Of a DNA stretch of 64,000 bases, positions 26,016-35,292 are shown piece after piece. The stretch is from the NCBI GenBank assembly GCA_017629835.1, contig JAGBWK010000072.1, forward strand, positions 1-64,000, written 5' to 3'. This DNA comes from Muribaculaceae bacterium (GTDB lineage: Bacteria > Bacteroidota > Bacteroidia > Bacteroidales > Muribaculaceae). The position numbers were made by a program, and so were the translations under genes. The notes under the pieces are model-generated. The model had not been told where the DNA came from and ran no database searches. It was given only the letters and a program-made list of their open reading frames with translations. The stretch's first letter is position 1, and every line of letters begins with the position of its first letter.

Positions 26016-26852
26016 ATGATGCGTATCGCAGCAGTTACCATGGTTAGAAACGATGAGTTCTATCTCAAGAAATGGGTCGAATACTACGGCTCTCAGCTTG
26101 GGAAAGAGAATCTCTATATATATTTCGATGGTGAGGATCAGCTGATTCCGAGTTTCTGCGAGGGTGCTCATGCTGAAATTAAGCCTCGTATGCTTGGGCA
26201 AGTGGTCAAGACTGAGAAGTTGCGACTGCAATTCCTCTCGGAGCGTGCTGCCGAACTGATGCGGCAGGGCTACGATTGGGTTATTGGCTCCGATGCCGAC
26301 GAGTATCTCATCGTTGATCCCAAAACTGGAATGGGATTGCGTGAGTATATCAGCCAAATGAAGAAACGCGCTGTTGTGTCGGGCTTTGGCGTTGATGTAG
26401 GCCAACACTTAAAGAAAGAGGGTGTTATAACTGCTGACAAGCCGTTCCTCGCTCAGCGCAAATATGCCTACCTCTGCTCACGTTACACAAAGACGTCGCT
26501 CATCAGCCAGCCAGTGCGCTGGGGCTCAGGCTTTCATCGCGTAAAGGGACACGACTACCATATCGACCCAAATCTTTATCTGTTCCATTTCGGCAGCATA
26601 GACTTGAAGATGATTGAACGCCGAATGACAAACAATGATTTAATCTCCACAGGACGATTGCGCCACATCAAGAAGCGTGCACGCACCATATTCGTGATTT
26701 CAAGCGCGAGAATACTCCGTTGGGATAGGGTAGTTCCATTTGTGCGCTTCATTCAGTCGTTTGTGCGCCCAATTTATGCTTTGAACAAGCCGTGGAACAC
26801 ATTATATAAATATGTGGTGGAAATTCCCGACCGATTTTCGACTATCGTATAA
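26016..26852 (+). CDS. glycosyltransferase family 2-like protein (Glyco_tranf_2_4 type)
   Basis: The 278-residue protein begins IAAVTMVRNDEFYLKKWVEYY, the usual N-terminus of this family, in which an MVxNE/D segment replaces the normal GT2 start. A metal-binding SDADEYL follows near 91-97. Such enzymes are common in Bacteroidetes and proteobacterial lipopolysaccharide clusters; their sugars are mostly unknown. Two ATGs open the frame (26016 and 26019). It begins an operon of three with short gaps of 12 and 3 bases. Confidence 0.82.
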   Translation: MMRIAAVTMVRNDEFYLKKWVEYYGSQLGKENLYIYFDGEDQLIPSFCEGAHAEIKPRMLGQVVKTEKLRLQFLSERAAELMRQGYDWVIGSDADEYLIVDPKTGMGLREYISQMKKRAVVSGFGVDVGQHLKKEGVITADKPFLAQRKYAYLCSRYTKTSLISQPVRWGSGFHRVKGHDYHIDPNLYLFHFGSIDLKMIERRMTNNDLISTGRLRHIKKRARTIFVISSARILRWDRVVPFVRFIQSFVRPIYALNKPWNTLYKYVVEIPDRFSTIV

Positions 26853-26864
26853 TACAACGCGATT

Positions 26865-27755
26865 ATGATTAAGCACGCCTACTTAATTCTTGCCCATAAT
26901 CAGATTGACTTGTTGAAAACGCTTGTTTCATTGCTTGACGATGAACGCAACGACATATACATCCACTTAGACAAGAAATATCGCAACGAGGCGAAGATTG
27001 AAGAGTTGCATCACGTGTGCAAGCATTCAGCGCTTACGCTGTTGCCCGACCGACTCTCGGTCCACTGGGGAGGTAAGAGTATCATTGACGCCGAAATGCG
27101 GCTGCTCAACGCGAGCATCAAAGGCAATTATGCCTACTACCACCTACTCTCAGGCGTTGACTTGCCACTGAAGGACCAAGACACGATTCATCGCTTCTTC
27201 CAGCAGAACAGCGGCAAAGAGTTTCTCGATATATGGCAACTGAAATCGTCGACCCATACACGTTTCAATTACTATACGGTGTTTCCCGAAGGGGAAGGCA
27301 ACCTGTTGCCACGCTACGTCAACTACCTCGTAAAGGGAATTCTGATGTTGCTCAAGGTCAGAATCAACAAAGATGTAGATTTTCGCTACGGTAGCCAATG
27401 GTTTAGCATCACCCACGACTTTGCATCCTACATAGTCGCGCAGCAGCAATGGGTCGACAAGGTATTTGCTCACACGAGCACTTGCGATGAGGTCTTTATC
27501 CCGACGCTGCTCTATCGTTCACCCTATGCCGAAAACCTCTATTCGCAGCAGGATGACGCTGGCTATCGCATTGGTAATATGCGCTTTATCGACTGGAGCC
27601 GAGGCACGAGTGTACGCCACCCCTACACTTTCACAATTGAGGATTTTCCACTGCTATGTCAGGTGCCACACATGTTCGCACGCAAATTCAATATCGAACA
27701 ACATGGCGATTTGGTGGCTAAACTCGCTGAATATGTATCAGCAAAAAAGCATTAA
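26865..27755 (+). CDS. beta-1,6-N-acetylglucosaminyltransferase family protein (core-2/I-branching type, GT14)
   Basis: The 296-residue protein matches the Branch family. It starts AYLILAHNQIDLL, then has IYIHLDKK (about 31-38), YYHLLSGVDLPLK (about 86-98), GSQWFSIT (about 171-178) and the acidic TCDEVFIPT (about 204-212). In animals this family adds branching GlcNAc. The bacterial members occur in capsule and lipopolysaccharide clusters with undefined acceptors. It ends 3 bases before the polyol-phosphotransferase gene. Confidence 0.85.
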   Translation: MIKHAYLILAHNQIDLLKTLVSLLDDERNDIYIHLDKKYRNEAKIEELHHVCKHSALTLLPDRLSVHWGGKSIIDAEMRLLNASIKGNYAYYHLLSGVDLPLKDQDTIHRFFQQNSGKEFLDIWQLKSSTHTRFNYYTVFPEGEGNLLPRYVNYLVKGILMLLKVRINKDVDFRYGSQWFSITHDFASYIVAQQQWVDKVFAHTSTCDEVFIPTLLYRSPYAENLYSQQDDAGYRIGNMRFIDWSRGTSVRHPYTFTIEDFPLLCQVPHMFARKFNIEQHGDLVAKLAEYVSAKKH

Positions 27756-27758
27756 GCG

Positions 27759-28940
27759 ATGAAAGCATTCATGTCAAAACTCTATTGGGCGCTTTGCGTG
27801 GGGCTATACAAACTTGCCACAGGCAAGTGGGGCAAAACAGTTATCAATAATAATAAAGTTGTGGCATCGGCATTCGGTGGGCGCAAGTATGGCGACAATC
27901 CGATGTATATCTTAGATGCGCTGAAGGAGATTAAGCCTGATGTCGAAATCGTGTGGATTTCACACCCTAAAGAGCAGTTGAAAGTGCCCGACCACGTAAG
28001 AATTGTCAACAAGCACTCGCTACGCTATTTCTATGAGTATGCCACCGCTAAAGTGTGGATTGACAACGAATTGATTCACGCCTATATGCAGAAGAAAGAT
28101 GAACAAATGTTCATCGAAACGTGGCATGCAGGCTTGGGGTTCAAGCGCATATATTTCGACGTAGCAGGCTACGACGAGAGTAACCGCAGCTACGACCGCC
28201 TCAAGCGAACTACCGACTTGGCCAACTATTTCCTCTCGGACAGCGACTTCTTTACTCGCATTTGCCGAGAAGCATTCCGCTACAAAGGGGAAGTGCTCCA
28301 TTGGGGATTCCCTCGCAACGACATTATTGTCATCGACCGCGAAGGCCGATGTGCCAAAGAATTAAAACAGGAATTAGGTATTGACGACAGCTGCAAACTG
28401 ATGCTTTATGCGCCGACGTTCCGCGACGGCAACACCGACATCGAAGCACGCTACAATGTCGACTTTGCCCGACTGCATGCGGCATTGACCAAGCGTTTTG
28501 GCGGAGAGTGGAAAATCCTGCTCCGACTGCACCCATGGCTACAAAATGCCGACATGGGCAGTTTGCTCAGTTGCAACTACGTAGTCAACGTGACCAACTA
28601 CCCCGATGTACAGCGCCTTAATGCCGCCTGCGATGCGTGTATGACCGACTATTCGAGCACCGTTTTCGACGCCGTATTGCGCCGTATCCCATGTTTCATC
28701 TACGCCAACGACTTCGACAGCTACAAAAAATCGCGCGGCGTCTATATGGAAATCAACGAACTTCCATTCCCCTATGCCGACAGCAACGCACTGCTCGAAG
28801 AGCGTATTCTCACGTTCGACGATGAGAATTACCAGCGCGACTTAGCCCAATACTTCAACGACAAAAACGTCGTAGCCAACGGCGACGCCTCCCATCGCCT
28901 CGCCGCCCTCATCGCAGCGTTTATGACCCCTAACCACTGA
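27759..28940 (+). CDS. CDP-glycerol/CDP-ribitol glycero(ribitol)phosphotransferase family protein
   Basis: The 393-residue protein shows the conserved blocks of the TagB/TagF/TarL superfamily: ETWHAGLGFKR (about 120-130, with the catalytic-type His), WGFPRND, APTFRDG (about 217-223), RLHPW and the TDYSST nucleotide-binding motif (about 297-302). These enzymes move glycerol- or ribitol-phosphate from the CDP-polyol to a growing chain. The Bcs1-type gene at 21474 makes CDP-ribitol, so ribitol phosphate is the likely unit. The length fits a single catalytic domain without extra repeat modules, so it may be a primase or a polymerase. Confidence 0.85.
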   Translation: MKAFMSKLYWALCVGLYKLATGKWGKTVINNNKVVASAFGGRKYGDNPMYILDALKEIKPDVEIVWISHPKEQLKVPDHVRIVNKHSLRYFYEYATAKVWIDNELIHAYMQKKDEQMFIETWHAGLGFKRIYFDVAGYDESNRSYDRLKRTTDLANYFLSDSDFFTRICREAFRYKGEVLHWGFPRNDIIVIDREGRCAKELKQELGIDDSCKLMLYAPTFRDGNTDIEARYNVDFARLHAALTKRFGGEWKILLRLHPWLQNADMGSLLSCNYVVNVTNYPDVQRLNAACDACMTDYSSTVFDAVLRRIPCFIYANDFDSYKKSRGVYMEINELPFPYADSNALLEERILTFDDENYQRDLAQYFNDKNVVANGDASHRLAALIAAFMTPNH

Positions 28941-28961
28941 TTTCGATAATCTATGGTGTGG

Positions 28962-29438
28962 TTAGGAGTTGAGGTTTAAAGGTGAGGGGGTGGCGTGGTA
29001 GCCGGGGGTGTTACGGAATGAGGTTGTGGCTACGTGGGTGTCTGTTTCGTAGCGGATGTAGTAGCGTTGTGGGGCTAAGAAGTCGAGTGTGAATAATGCT
29101 TCGTTGGCAAAGGTGGTATTGCTGATGTCGTTGCCTGTGACGGTGCGTTCGAGGATTGTGATGCGGTCGCCCCGAACTTCGACTTTGGCGCTTACGGCGC
29201 CTGTGGTGAGTATGCCGACGAGTCCTCGGCGGGTGATGATGACGTTGCCGCTATTGTCGCAATGGACTTCGATTGAGGGTTCGTTTGGAGTGGCAGTGTG
29301 GTCGGTAGTAGATAATAGCTGCGAGCCGATGAGGAATTCTCTCACCGACTCGCTTGAGCGTGGTACTGCAATGAGTCCGACAACGAGAGCGGTGCCGAGA
29401 AAAAGCAGTACGTAAAATTCTACAGAGTTGAAAAACAA
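28962..29438 (-). CDS. small membrane-anchored hypothetical protein
   Basis: The 158-residue product is not recognised. It has one N-terminal hydrophobic helix (about 8-25) and then a predicted beta-rich soluble part. No ATG is found near the N-terminus; TTG at 29438 is the best start, giving FFNSVEFYVLLFLGTALVV. It lies 83 bases after the BAX-inhibitor gene on the same strand and may share its transcript. The open frame has no disabling stops, and its codon use resembles that of its neighbours. Confidence 0.5.
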   Translation of the reverse strand: MFFNSVEFYVLLFLGTALVVGLIAVPRSSESVREFLIGSQLLSTTDHTATPNEPSIEVHCDNSGNVIITRRGLVGILTTGAVSAKVEVRGDRITILERTVTGNDISNTTFANEALFTLDFLAPQRYYIRYETDTHVATTSFRNTPGYHATPSPLNLNS

Positions 29439-29521
29439 TCTCTTTAATTGACGTTTTATGGCGCGCTGCTGTGGCGCGCAGGTTGAGTTGAAATAGTGCC
29501 TAATCCTATGTCGGAGCCGTA

Positions 29522-30223
29522 TTAGTCGCGGTTGCCGAAGATACGGAGGAGATATAGGAAGAGGTTGATGAAGTCGAGGTAGAGCGAGAGTGCGCTGATA
29601 GTAGCGACTTTGCCGAGCATTTCGTCGGGAGCAGCCATAGCCATTCTCTTAGCTGACTGAGTGTCCCAAGCGGTCAAACCGAGGAATAGGAATACACCTA
29701 CGAGTGATATAATCCAGTCCAATTGGCTGCTTTTGAGGAAAATGTTGACCACGCTGGCGATGATAAGTCCGAAGAGGGCGAACATGAGGAATGAGCCAAA
29801 TTTGGTGAGGTCGGCTTTAGTTGTGAAGCCGTAAATGCTCATAGCGGCAAATGTGCCAGCGGTGATGAAGAATGCTTTGGCGATAGCAGCGGCTGCGTAG
29901 GCAAAGAATATTACTGAGAGTGTGAAGCCGTTGACTATGGCAAATAGGAAGAATAGGAGAGTAGCTGTAGTGCTGCTCATTTTATTGATGCCAGCTGAAA
30001 TCCAGATTACGAGACCGATTTCAACGATAGCGAGAATCCAATAGCTTGCACTACCACCAAGCACTAATTGAGCAATGGCGGGAGAGGAGGCGGTCCAGAG
30101 GGCAACTAAAGCTGTTGCGAGCAGACCGAGGAACATTTTAAGATAAACGCGTCGCATAACCCACGATACGCGTGAGTCGGATGTTTGGACTGTGCTGTAG
30201 TCCTGATAATTTTGGTAATCCAT
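29522..30223 (-). CDS. BAX inhibitor-1/YccA family membrane protein
   Basis: The 233-residue protein has seven hydrophobic segments and the family ending (AWDTQSAKR, then LSLYLDFINLFLYLLRIFG). An Asp/Tyr-rich N-terminus precedes the first helix. The bacterial homologue BsYetJ is a pH-sensitive calcium leak channel; YccA in E. coli modulates FtsH. Either role is possible here. Confidence 0.92.
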   Translation of the reverse strand: MDYQNYQDYSTVQTSDSRVSWVMRRVYLKMFLGLLATALVALWTASSPAIAQLVLGGSASYWILAIVEIGLVIWISAGINKMSSTTATLLFFLFAIVNGFTLSVIFFAYAAAAIAKAFFITAGTFAAMSIYGFTTKADLTKFGSFLMFALFGLIIASVVNIFLKSSQLDWIISLVGVFLFLGLTAWDTQSAKRMAMAAPDEMLGKVATISALSLYLDFINLFLYLLRIFGNRD

Positions 30224-30320
30224 AGTTGATGTTAATTATAATTGTTTCAAAAAAGAAACTACAAAAACGGTGCCAAAGTTCAGAGTTGGCAAATGTTAGA
30301 GTGGTTGTTTGGACGATAAA

Positions 30321-32108
30321 TTACATTCTTTCGGGAACGTTGATGCCGAGCAGTGACATGCCACTCTTGATGACTTTAGCAGTAGCTTCGCTGATAGTCA
30401 GTCGTAGAGAGCGCACTGCGGGGTCTTCTTCGCGCAGGATTGAATAGTCGTGGTAGAACTGGTTGTATTGTTTTACGAGATCGTAAACGTAGTTGGCAAT
30501 AAGAGCAGGAGAGTAGTTCGAGCCAGCCGCAGCAACTACAGAGGGGTAGTCGGCGATAGCTTGAATGAGTGCAATCTCCTTTTCGTTGGGGGTGACTGCC
30601 ATGTAGTCGCCTACAGCCATGCCTTGCTCGGTGGCTTTGCGGAGCACTGAGCGGATGCGGGCGTAGGTATATTGGATGAATGGGCCAGTATTGCCGTTGA
30701 AGTCGATTGATTCCTTGGGGTTGAAGGTCATATTCTTAGTTGGGTCAACCTTGAGGAGGAAATATTTCAATGCGCCAAGGCCGACGGTTTCGGCAATTTG
30801 AGCAGCTTCTTCGTTGCTGACGTTGTCGAGCTTGCCGAGTTCGCGAGATACCTCAGCAGCAGTGCTAACCATTTCTTCCATAAGGTCGTCGGCATCGACA
30901 ACGGTGCCTTCGCGGCTCTTCATTTTGCCTTCGGGAAGCTCAACCATACCGTAGGAGAAGTGTACGAGGTCTTTGCCCCATTTGAAGCCGAGTTTGTCGA
31001 GCAAGAGCGAGAGAACTTGGAAGTGGTAGTTCTGTTCATTGCCCACGACGTAAATCATCTTGTCGATAGGGTAGTCCTGGTAGCGTAGTTTGGCTGTGCC
31101 GATGTCCTGAGTCATATAGACTGAAGTGCCGTCGCTGCGGAGGAGGAGTTTGTGGTCGAGTCCGTCGGCAGTGAGGTCAGCCCAAACGGAGTCGTCCTCT
31201 TTGCGGTACATGATGCCTTTTTCAAGGCCTTCGAGCACTTTTTCTTTGCCTTCGAGGTAAGTGTCGCTTTCGTAGTAGATTTTGTCGAAATCGACGCCCA
31301 TACGGCGGTAAGTTTCGTCGAATCCGGCGTAAACCCAAGAGTTCATCATAGCCCAGAGCTGGCGCACTTCGGGGTCTTTAGCTTCCCAGCGGCGGAGCAT
31401 TTCGCGCGCTTCAGCCATAAGGGGAGATTGCTTTTCGGCCTCCTCTTTAGAGAGTCCTTTTTCGATGAGTTCGTTGACTTCGGCTTTGAAGTGTTTGTCG
31501 AAGAGGACGTAGAAATCGCCGATGAGGTGGTCGCCTTTTTTGCCAACAGATTCGGGAGTAGCGCCATTGCCCCATTTCTGCCAAGCTAACATAGATTTGC
31601 AGATGTGGATGCCTCGGTCGTTGACGATGTTGGTTTTGACAACGCGGTTGCCGCACGCTTTGAGGATTTCAGAAAGGCTGTAGCCGAGGAGGTTATTGCG
31701 CACGTGTCCGAGGTGGAGAGGCTTGTTGGTGTTGGGCGAAGAGTATTCGACCATTACGAGTGGCGACTCGTCGGTGGCAGCCGTGATTCCGAAATTGTCG
31801 GTTGTGGCGATGTCGGAAAGCACTGAGTTCCAGAACGAAGGTTCGATGACGATGTTGAGGAAGCCTTTAATCACGTTGAAACGGTTGACGGCAGGCTCAT
31901 TGGCAACGAGCCAATTGCCAATCTCTGTGCCAACGGCTTCTGGGGCTTTGCGAGCGGCCTTTACCCAAGGGAAAACAACGATAGTAAGGTTGCCCTCAAA
32001 CTCTTTTTTGGTGGTTTGGGGAACGATAGAATTTGAGTCGGCTTCGATGCCGTAGAGTTCTTTAATGGCACGAGCAACAGCTGTTGCCAGAATATTATCT
32101 ATTGACAT
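30321..32108 (-). CDS. argS: arginyl-tRNA synthetase
   Basis: This class I synthetase has 595 residues. The start is set at 32108 (MSIDNILATAV) rather than 32147 because the Add1 domain normally begins this way. The HIGH motif appears as HLGH in SSPNTNKPLHLGHVRN (about 121-136), with KMKSREGT (about 390) in place of KMSKS. The C-terminal domain ends LLGINVPERM, the usual DALR-domain end that contacts the anticodon arm. Confidence 0.96.
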   Translation of the reverse strand: MSIDNILATAVARAIKELYGIEADSNSIVPQTTKKEFEGNLTIVVFPWVKAARKAPEAVGTEIGNWLVANEPAVNRFNVIKGFLNIVIEPSFWNSVLSDIATTDNFGITAATDESPLVMVEYSSPNTNKPLHLGHVRNNLLGYSLSEILKACGNRVVKTNIVNDRGIHICKSMLAWQKWGNGATPESVGKKGDHLIGDFYVLFDKHFKAEVNELIEKGLSKEEAEKQSPLMAEAREMLRRWEAKDPEVRQLWAMMNSWVYAGFDETYRRMGVDFDKIYYESDTYLEGKEKVLEGLEKGIMYRKEDDSVWADLTADGLDHKLLLRSDGTSVYMTQDIGTAKLRYQDYPIDKMIYVVGNEQNYHFQVLSLLLDKLGFKWGKDLVHFSYGMVELPEGKMKSREGTVVDADDLMEEMVSTAAEVSRELGKLDNVSNEEAAQIAETVGLGALKYFLLKVDPTKNMTFNPKESIDFNGNTGPFIQYTYARIRSVLRKATEQGMAVGDYMAVTPNEKEIALIQAIADYPSVVAAAGSNYSPALIANYVYDLVKQYNQFYHDYSILREEDPAVRSLRLTISEATAKVIKSGMSLLGINVPERM

Positions 32109-32196
32109 TGGATTGATGAAATTACTTAATGATTGAATGAAGCGCATTGCGAACGCGGGGAAATCACGCGAGTGGCAAGTGCGCCAATCTATTATG

Positions 32197-32204
32197 CAAA
32201 GTTA
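32197..32204 (-). promoter_or_regulatory. -7 element (TAACTTTG) for argS
   Basis: TAACTTTG on the minus strand lies 88 bases before the argS start. The nearest TTTG is too close to be a standard -33. Confidence 0.4.
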
Positions 32205-32268
32205 CAATAAATTTTTCAAACACTTGGAGAGATTGCGTTGAAGCAAATTGAAAAAAACTTAAAATGGA

Positions 32269-34344
32269 TTATTTAATCGATTGCGCCGACGCTTCTGGGG
32301 AGGTTTTGGCGTCGGGGTACGCAATGCGAGTGTGGTAGGTGGTGCGAAGCGAATCGATAAACGATTGCTTGATCGTAGTGATGTCCTGGAACGACAGAGG
32401 AGAGTCCTTGTGCATTCCAGCGTTGATTTGCTCATCGATAAGACGGTCGACTAACTCGCTGATACGTTGCTCGCTATGGTCGGTGAGCGAGCGCGAAGCG
32501 GCTTCGACGGCGTCGGCCATCATCAGCAAAGAAGCTTCCTTGGTTTGCGGATTAGGCCCGGGGTAGGAGAAAGGTTTTGGGTCGACAGCAATACCGGGAT
32601 TAGCGTTGCAATATGTGGTGTAGAAATATTTGGCGGTGCCAGTGCCATGATGCTGAGCAATCATGTCGCGAATCACTTTCGGTAGCTTCTCTTTTTCGGC
32701 GCGACGCAATCCGTCGGCAATGTGGCTGATGATGATTTGAGCGCTTTGCAGAGGCGACAGAGCGTCGTGTGGGTTAACGCCATGCTGGTTTTCGGTGAAG
32801 AATGCGGGGTTTTTGAGTTTGCCGATGTCGTGGTAGAGAGCACCTGCTCTGACGAGCTGCACGTTGGCGTTGACTTTATGAGCAGCACTGCTGACGAGAT
32901 TGGCAACGGCCAAAGAGTGTTGGAATGTGCCGGGACATTCGATAGAGAGTTCGCGCAGCACTGGGGTGTTGATGTCGGAGAGTTCGACGAGTGTTACAAC
33001 CGAAATGAAACCGAAAACTTTTTCGACAACAAAAATAAGGATGTAGGCAAAAGAGGTCAGCACCATATTTACGGCAAAATAGCCTATGAGCTTCCAAGAG
33101 AACGAGTTGAGGGTAGCAACTTGCATAAGTTCGACTGCGCAGTAGGCTACGACGTATGCGGCAAAAACGTAAGCCGATGTGCGAATGAGTTGACTTCGTT
33201 TAGATAGCTCTTTGGTGGAGTAAATAGCAGTCATACCCGCCATCATTTCGATGAAAATGAATTCCATCGGGAAAATGGCGAATGGGGCGCACATGAGGAT
33301 TTCGAGCAAAAGAGTGATTAGAGCCAGAGAGGTGTCGTAGAACACGACGACCATTAATGGCAGTATGGCGAATGGCACGATATAGAGCCCGGAGGAGAAT
33401 TGGTGGTGCATCGCCACGGCAAAGATGAAGAATACCACGAGGATTGACACGAGGCAGATGATGCGACGCATACTTTGCAATACCTTTGGACGGTAGAGAA
33501 AGAGGTAGACGTAGAGCGCAGCCATGATGACAAAGCTGAACAGGATTTGTCCGATTGCAGTGTTGCGGCGCGCTGCGCCAGTGTGGTCGGAGCGTTTTTG
33601 TAGTTCTTGCTCGTAGGTTTGGAGTATTTGGTAGAGTTGAGGCGTGACGATGTCGCCACGGTCGATGATTCGTTCGCCTTGTTGGATGATGCCGATGCCA
33701 GCTTCGATAGGTTGGAGCATCTCGTTGAGGAGTTGCTCAGATTCGTCGGAATTGACGATGATGTTTGGGGTAATGAAGTTGGAGATGCCGAGCTCACGCA
33801 GCGAAGCCATGAGCGTGGGGCTCTTGAGGTTGATAATGCTATCGAGTCGGACGTAGGCTCTGCGAGTGGAGTAAGTCCGCTTAGCTTGTACGTTTTTGTT
33901 GGTAGTAGCATCGTGGATTTTCAGTGTAGAGATTTTGCCGTTGGCGATGCGTTCGGCAGTTTGCTGGTCGACGACGCCAGAGTCATAGATGCGTTTAACT
34001 TCGCGGAATGCGAGGTCTTTGTCGGATTGAGCGAGGGCATCGGCCGACTGGATTGCAACACGAATTTTTTCAATTGGGGTGTTGTCGTACATGAAAATCG
34101 GCACAAAATTCTCCTTGATGCTGTCGATTTGCATGCGCTTTGTGTCGGCGTCGCGGTAGATTGGCACGTCGAAAGGAGCCAACAGCTGAGGATGGCTCCA
34201 AGGGCGGTTGACTTCGTAGTTTATGTTGATTTTGTCGGGTCGTGGCATAAATATGGCCACGAGAATAGCTCCGATAGCGAAGATAGAGACGCGGAGCAGT
34301 GTGGGTTTTGAAACGCGAGGGAGTTTCAGTTTCATTGTGTTCAT
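32269..34344 (-). CDS. 7TM-HD phosphohydrolase (PgpH-like c-di-AMP phosphodiesterase candidate)
   Basis: The 691-residue membrane protein has an N-terminal helix (about 15-32), an extracytoplasmic domain to about 265, seven helices between about 270 and 455, and a cytoplasmic HD domain. Metal ligands are in QHSLAVANL (about 472) and YHDIGK (about 500). This matches the 7TMR-HDED architecture of PgpH in Listeria, which cleaves c-di-AMP. Whether it does so here is inference. An internal ATG three codons in (34335) is an alternative start. Confidence 0.9.
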   Translation of the reverse strand: MNTMKLKLPRVSKPTLLRVSIFAIGAILVAIFMPRPDKININYEVNRPWSHPQLLAPFDVPIYRDADTKRMQIDSIKENFVPIFMYDNTPIEKIRVAIQSADALAQSDKDLAFREVKRIYDSGVVDQQTAERIANGKISTLKIHDATTNKNVQAKRTYSTRRAYVRLDSIINLKSPTLMASLRELGISNFITPNIIVNSDESEQLLNEMLQPIEAGIGIIQQGERIIDRGDIVTPQLYQILQTYEQELQKRSDHTGAARRNTAIGQILFSFVIMAALYVYLFLYRPKVLQSMRRIICLVSILVVFFIFAVAMHHQFSSGLYIVPFAILPLMVVVFYDTSLALITLLLEILMCAPFAIFPMEFIFIEMMAGMTAIYSTKELSKRSQLIRTSAYVFAAYVVAYCAVELMQVATLNSFSWKLIGYFAVNMVLTSFAYILIFVVEKVFGFISVVTLVELSDINTPVLRELSIECPGTFQHSLAVANLVSSAAHKVNANVQLVRAGALYHDIGKLKNPAFFTENQHGVNPHDALSPLQSAQIIISHIADGLRRAEKEKLPKVIRDMIAQHHGTGTAKYFYTTYCNANPGIAVDPKPFSYPGPNPQTKEASLLMMADAVEAASRSLTDHSEQRISELVDRLIDEQINAGMHKDSPLSFQDITTIKQSFIDSLRTTYHTRIAYPDAKTSPEASAQSIK

Positions 34345-34490
34345 TATTTAGATATTGCCAATTGTGGCGAGCTTCGGGGTGATGAAGCTTTATAAGCAGC
34401 GAATTTAGCTAAAAAATGGCTAATGGCAAAATGTAATTTGCTTGGGTTGAGTGAGTATGATTGAGCGACGCCTCGACGAGACTGTTATGG

Positions 34491-35231
34491 TTAGCGAGCG
34501 GTTATGTGGAAACAGGCTTGTCGGCGCTCGTATTTAACGTAGCAACGGTCGTTAGCACGTAGCTTGTAGAGCACTTCGCCGAGAAGGTTTTTGAGGTCTT
34601 CTTGAGTGCGGGGCAGGGAGTCGTGGTCGCAGATGAATTTGGAGTAGCTAATGTCGAAAGTAGTGCCATAAAGGTGAGTTGAACCTTCGATAGCGTTGGC
34701 GTTGATACGACGTAGGCGATTGATAGAGTTGTCGGTGCGGAGTACGCTTGTGGCCTTGATTCGGTAGGCTCCACCTCCGCGGCTATTGAGCGAATCGCGG
34801 AAATTACGGCCGATGTCGTTGAGGAGTTTAGCTGCTTTAGGCACTAGAAAGGGTTCAGAGTGGGTCAGTTCGTCGACGAATACATATTCGTTGCTTTCCA
34901 CTTTGACCAAGGGCACGGATGAGGTCCAAATGTCGGACACAGATTCGAATGGCACGATGCCGATTTTGGATGCAGCCCATTTGTGTTTGTAGTTGGAGTC
35001 GTTGAATACTTTGCCGAGAGTTGCGCCTAAGTAGTTAATTTTCATACTTTTCCCTTTTGGAGGCATTGAGTCGAGCGCAGTGTCGAACGGGTTGGGTCGC
35101 AACGCGTCGGGGCGAAGTATTTCGCTCAGCTGGGCGCGGTCGAGCAACTGGGCTTGTCGTTGCTGCTCGTCGTCGTCGGAACAGGCGGACCAGACTAACA
35201 GGCCGATGATTATGTAGATAAGATTCTTCAA
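34491..35231 (-). CDS. DUF5715-like lipoprotein with peptidase M15-type motif, probably surface exposed
   Basis: The 246-residue protein has a lipoprotein signal (MKNLIYIIIGLLVWSAC) and then SDDDEQQ. That acidic stretch right after the lipidated Cys is the kind of export signal that sends Bacteroidetes lipoproteins to the cell surface. The C-terminal half has SVLRT and GSTHLYGTTFDI, resembling the His/Asp zinc ligands of D-Ala-D-Ala carboxypeptidase-type M15 enzymes, with a later HITAR. Family assignment is from these motifs; activity is unproven. Confidence 0.7.
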   Translation of the reverse strand: MKNLIYIIIGLLVWSACSDDDEQQRQAQLLDRAQLSEILRPDALRPNPFDTALDSMPPKGKSMKINYLGATLGKVFNDSNYKHKWAASKIGIVPFESVSDIWTSSVPLVKVESNEYVFVDELTHSEPFLVPKAAKLLNDIGRNFRDSLNSRGGGAYRIKATSVLRTDNSINRLRRINANAIEGSTHLYGTTFDISYSKFICDHDSLPRTQEDLKNLLGEVLYKLRANDRCYVKYERRQACFHITAR

Positions 35232-35292
35232 TGCGAGGCTAAGGGGAGGAATAAATGAATTGGGAGTGGGTTAAACGGCTGTGTGGGAAGAC

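Noticed and set aside
33607-34311. A 234-codon plus-strand open frame opposite the 7TM-HD gene
   Set aside because: It is a shadow of the strongly supported minus-strand gene, rich in Val/Asp/Glu/Ser typical of antisense reading.
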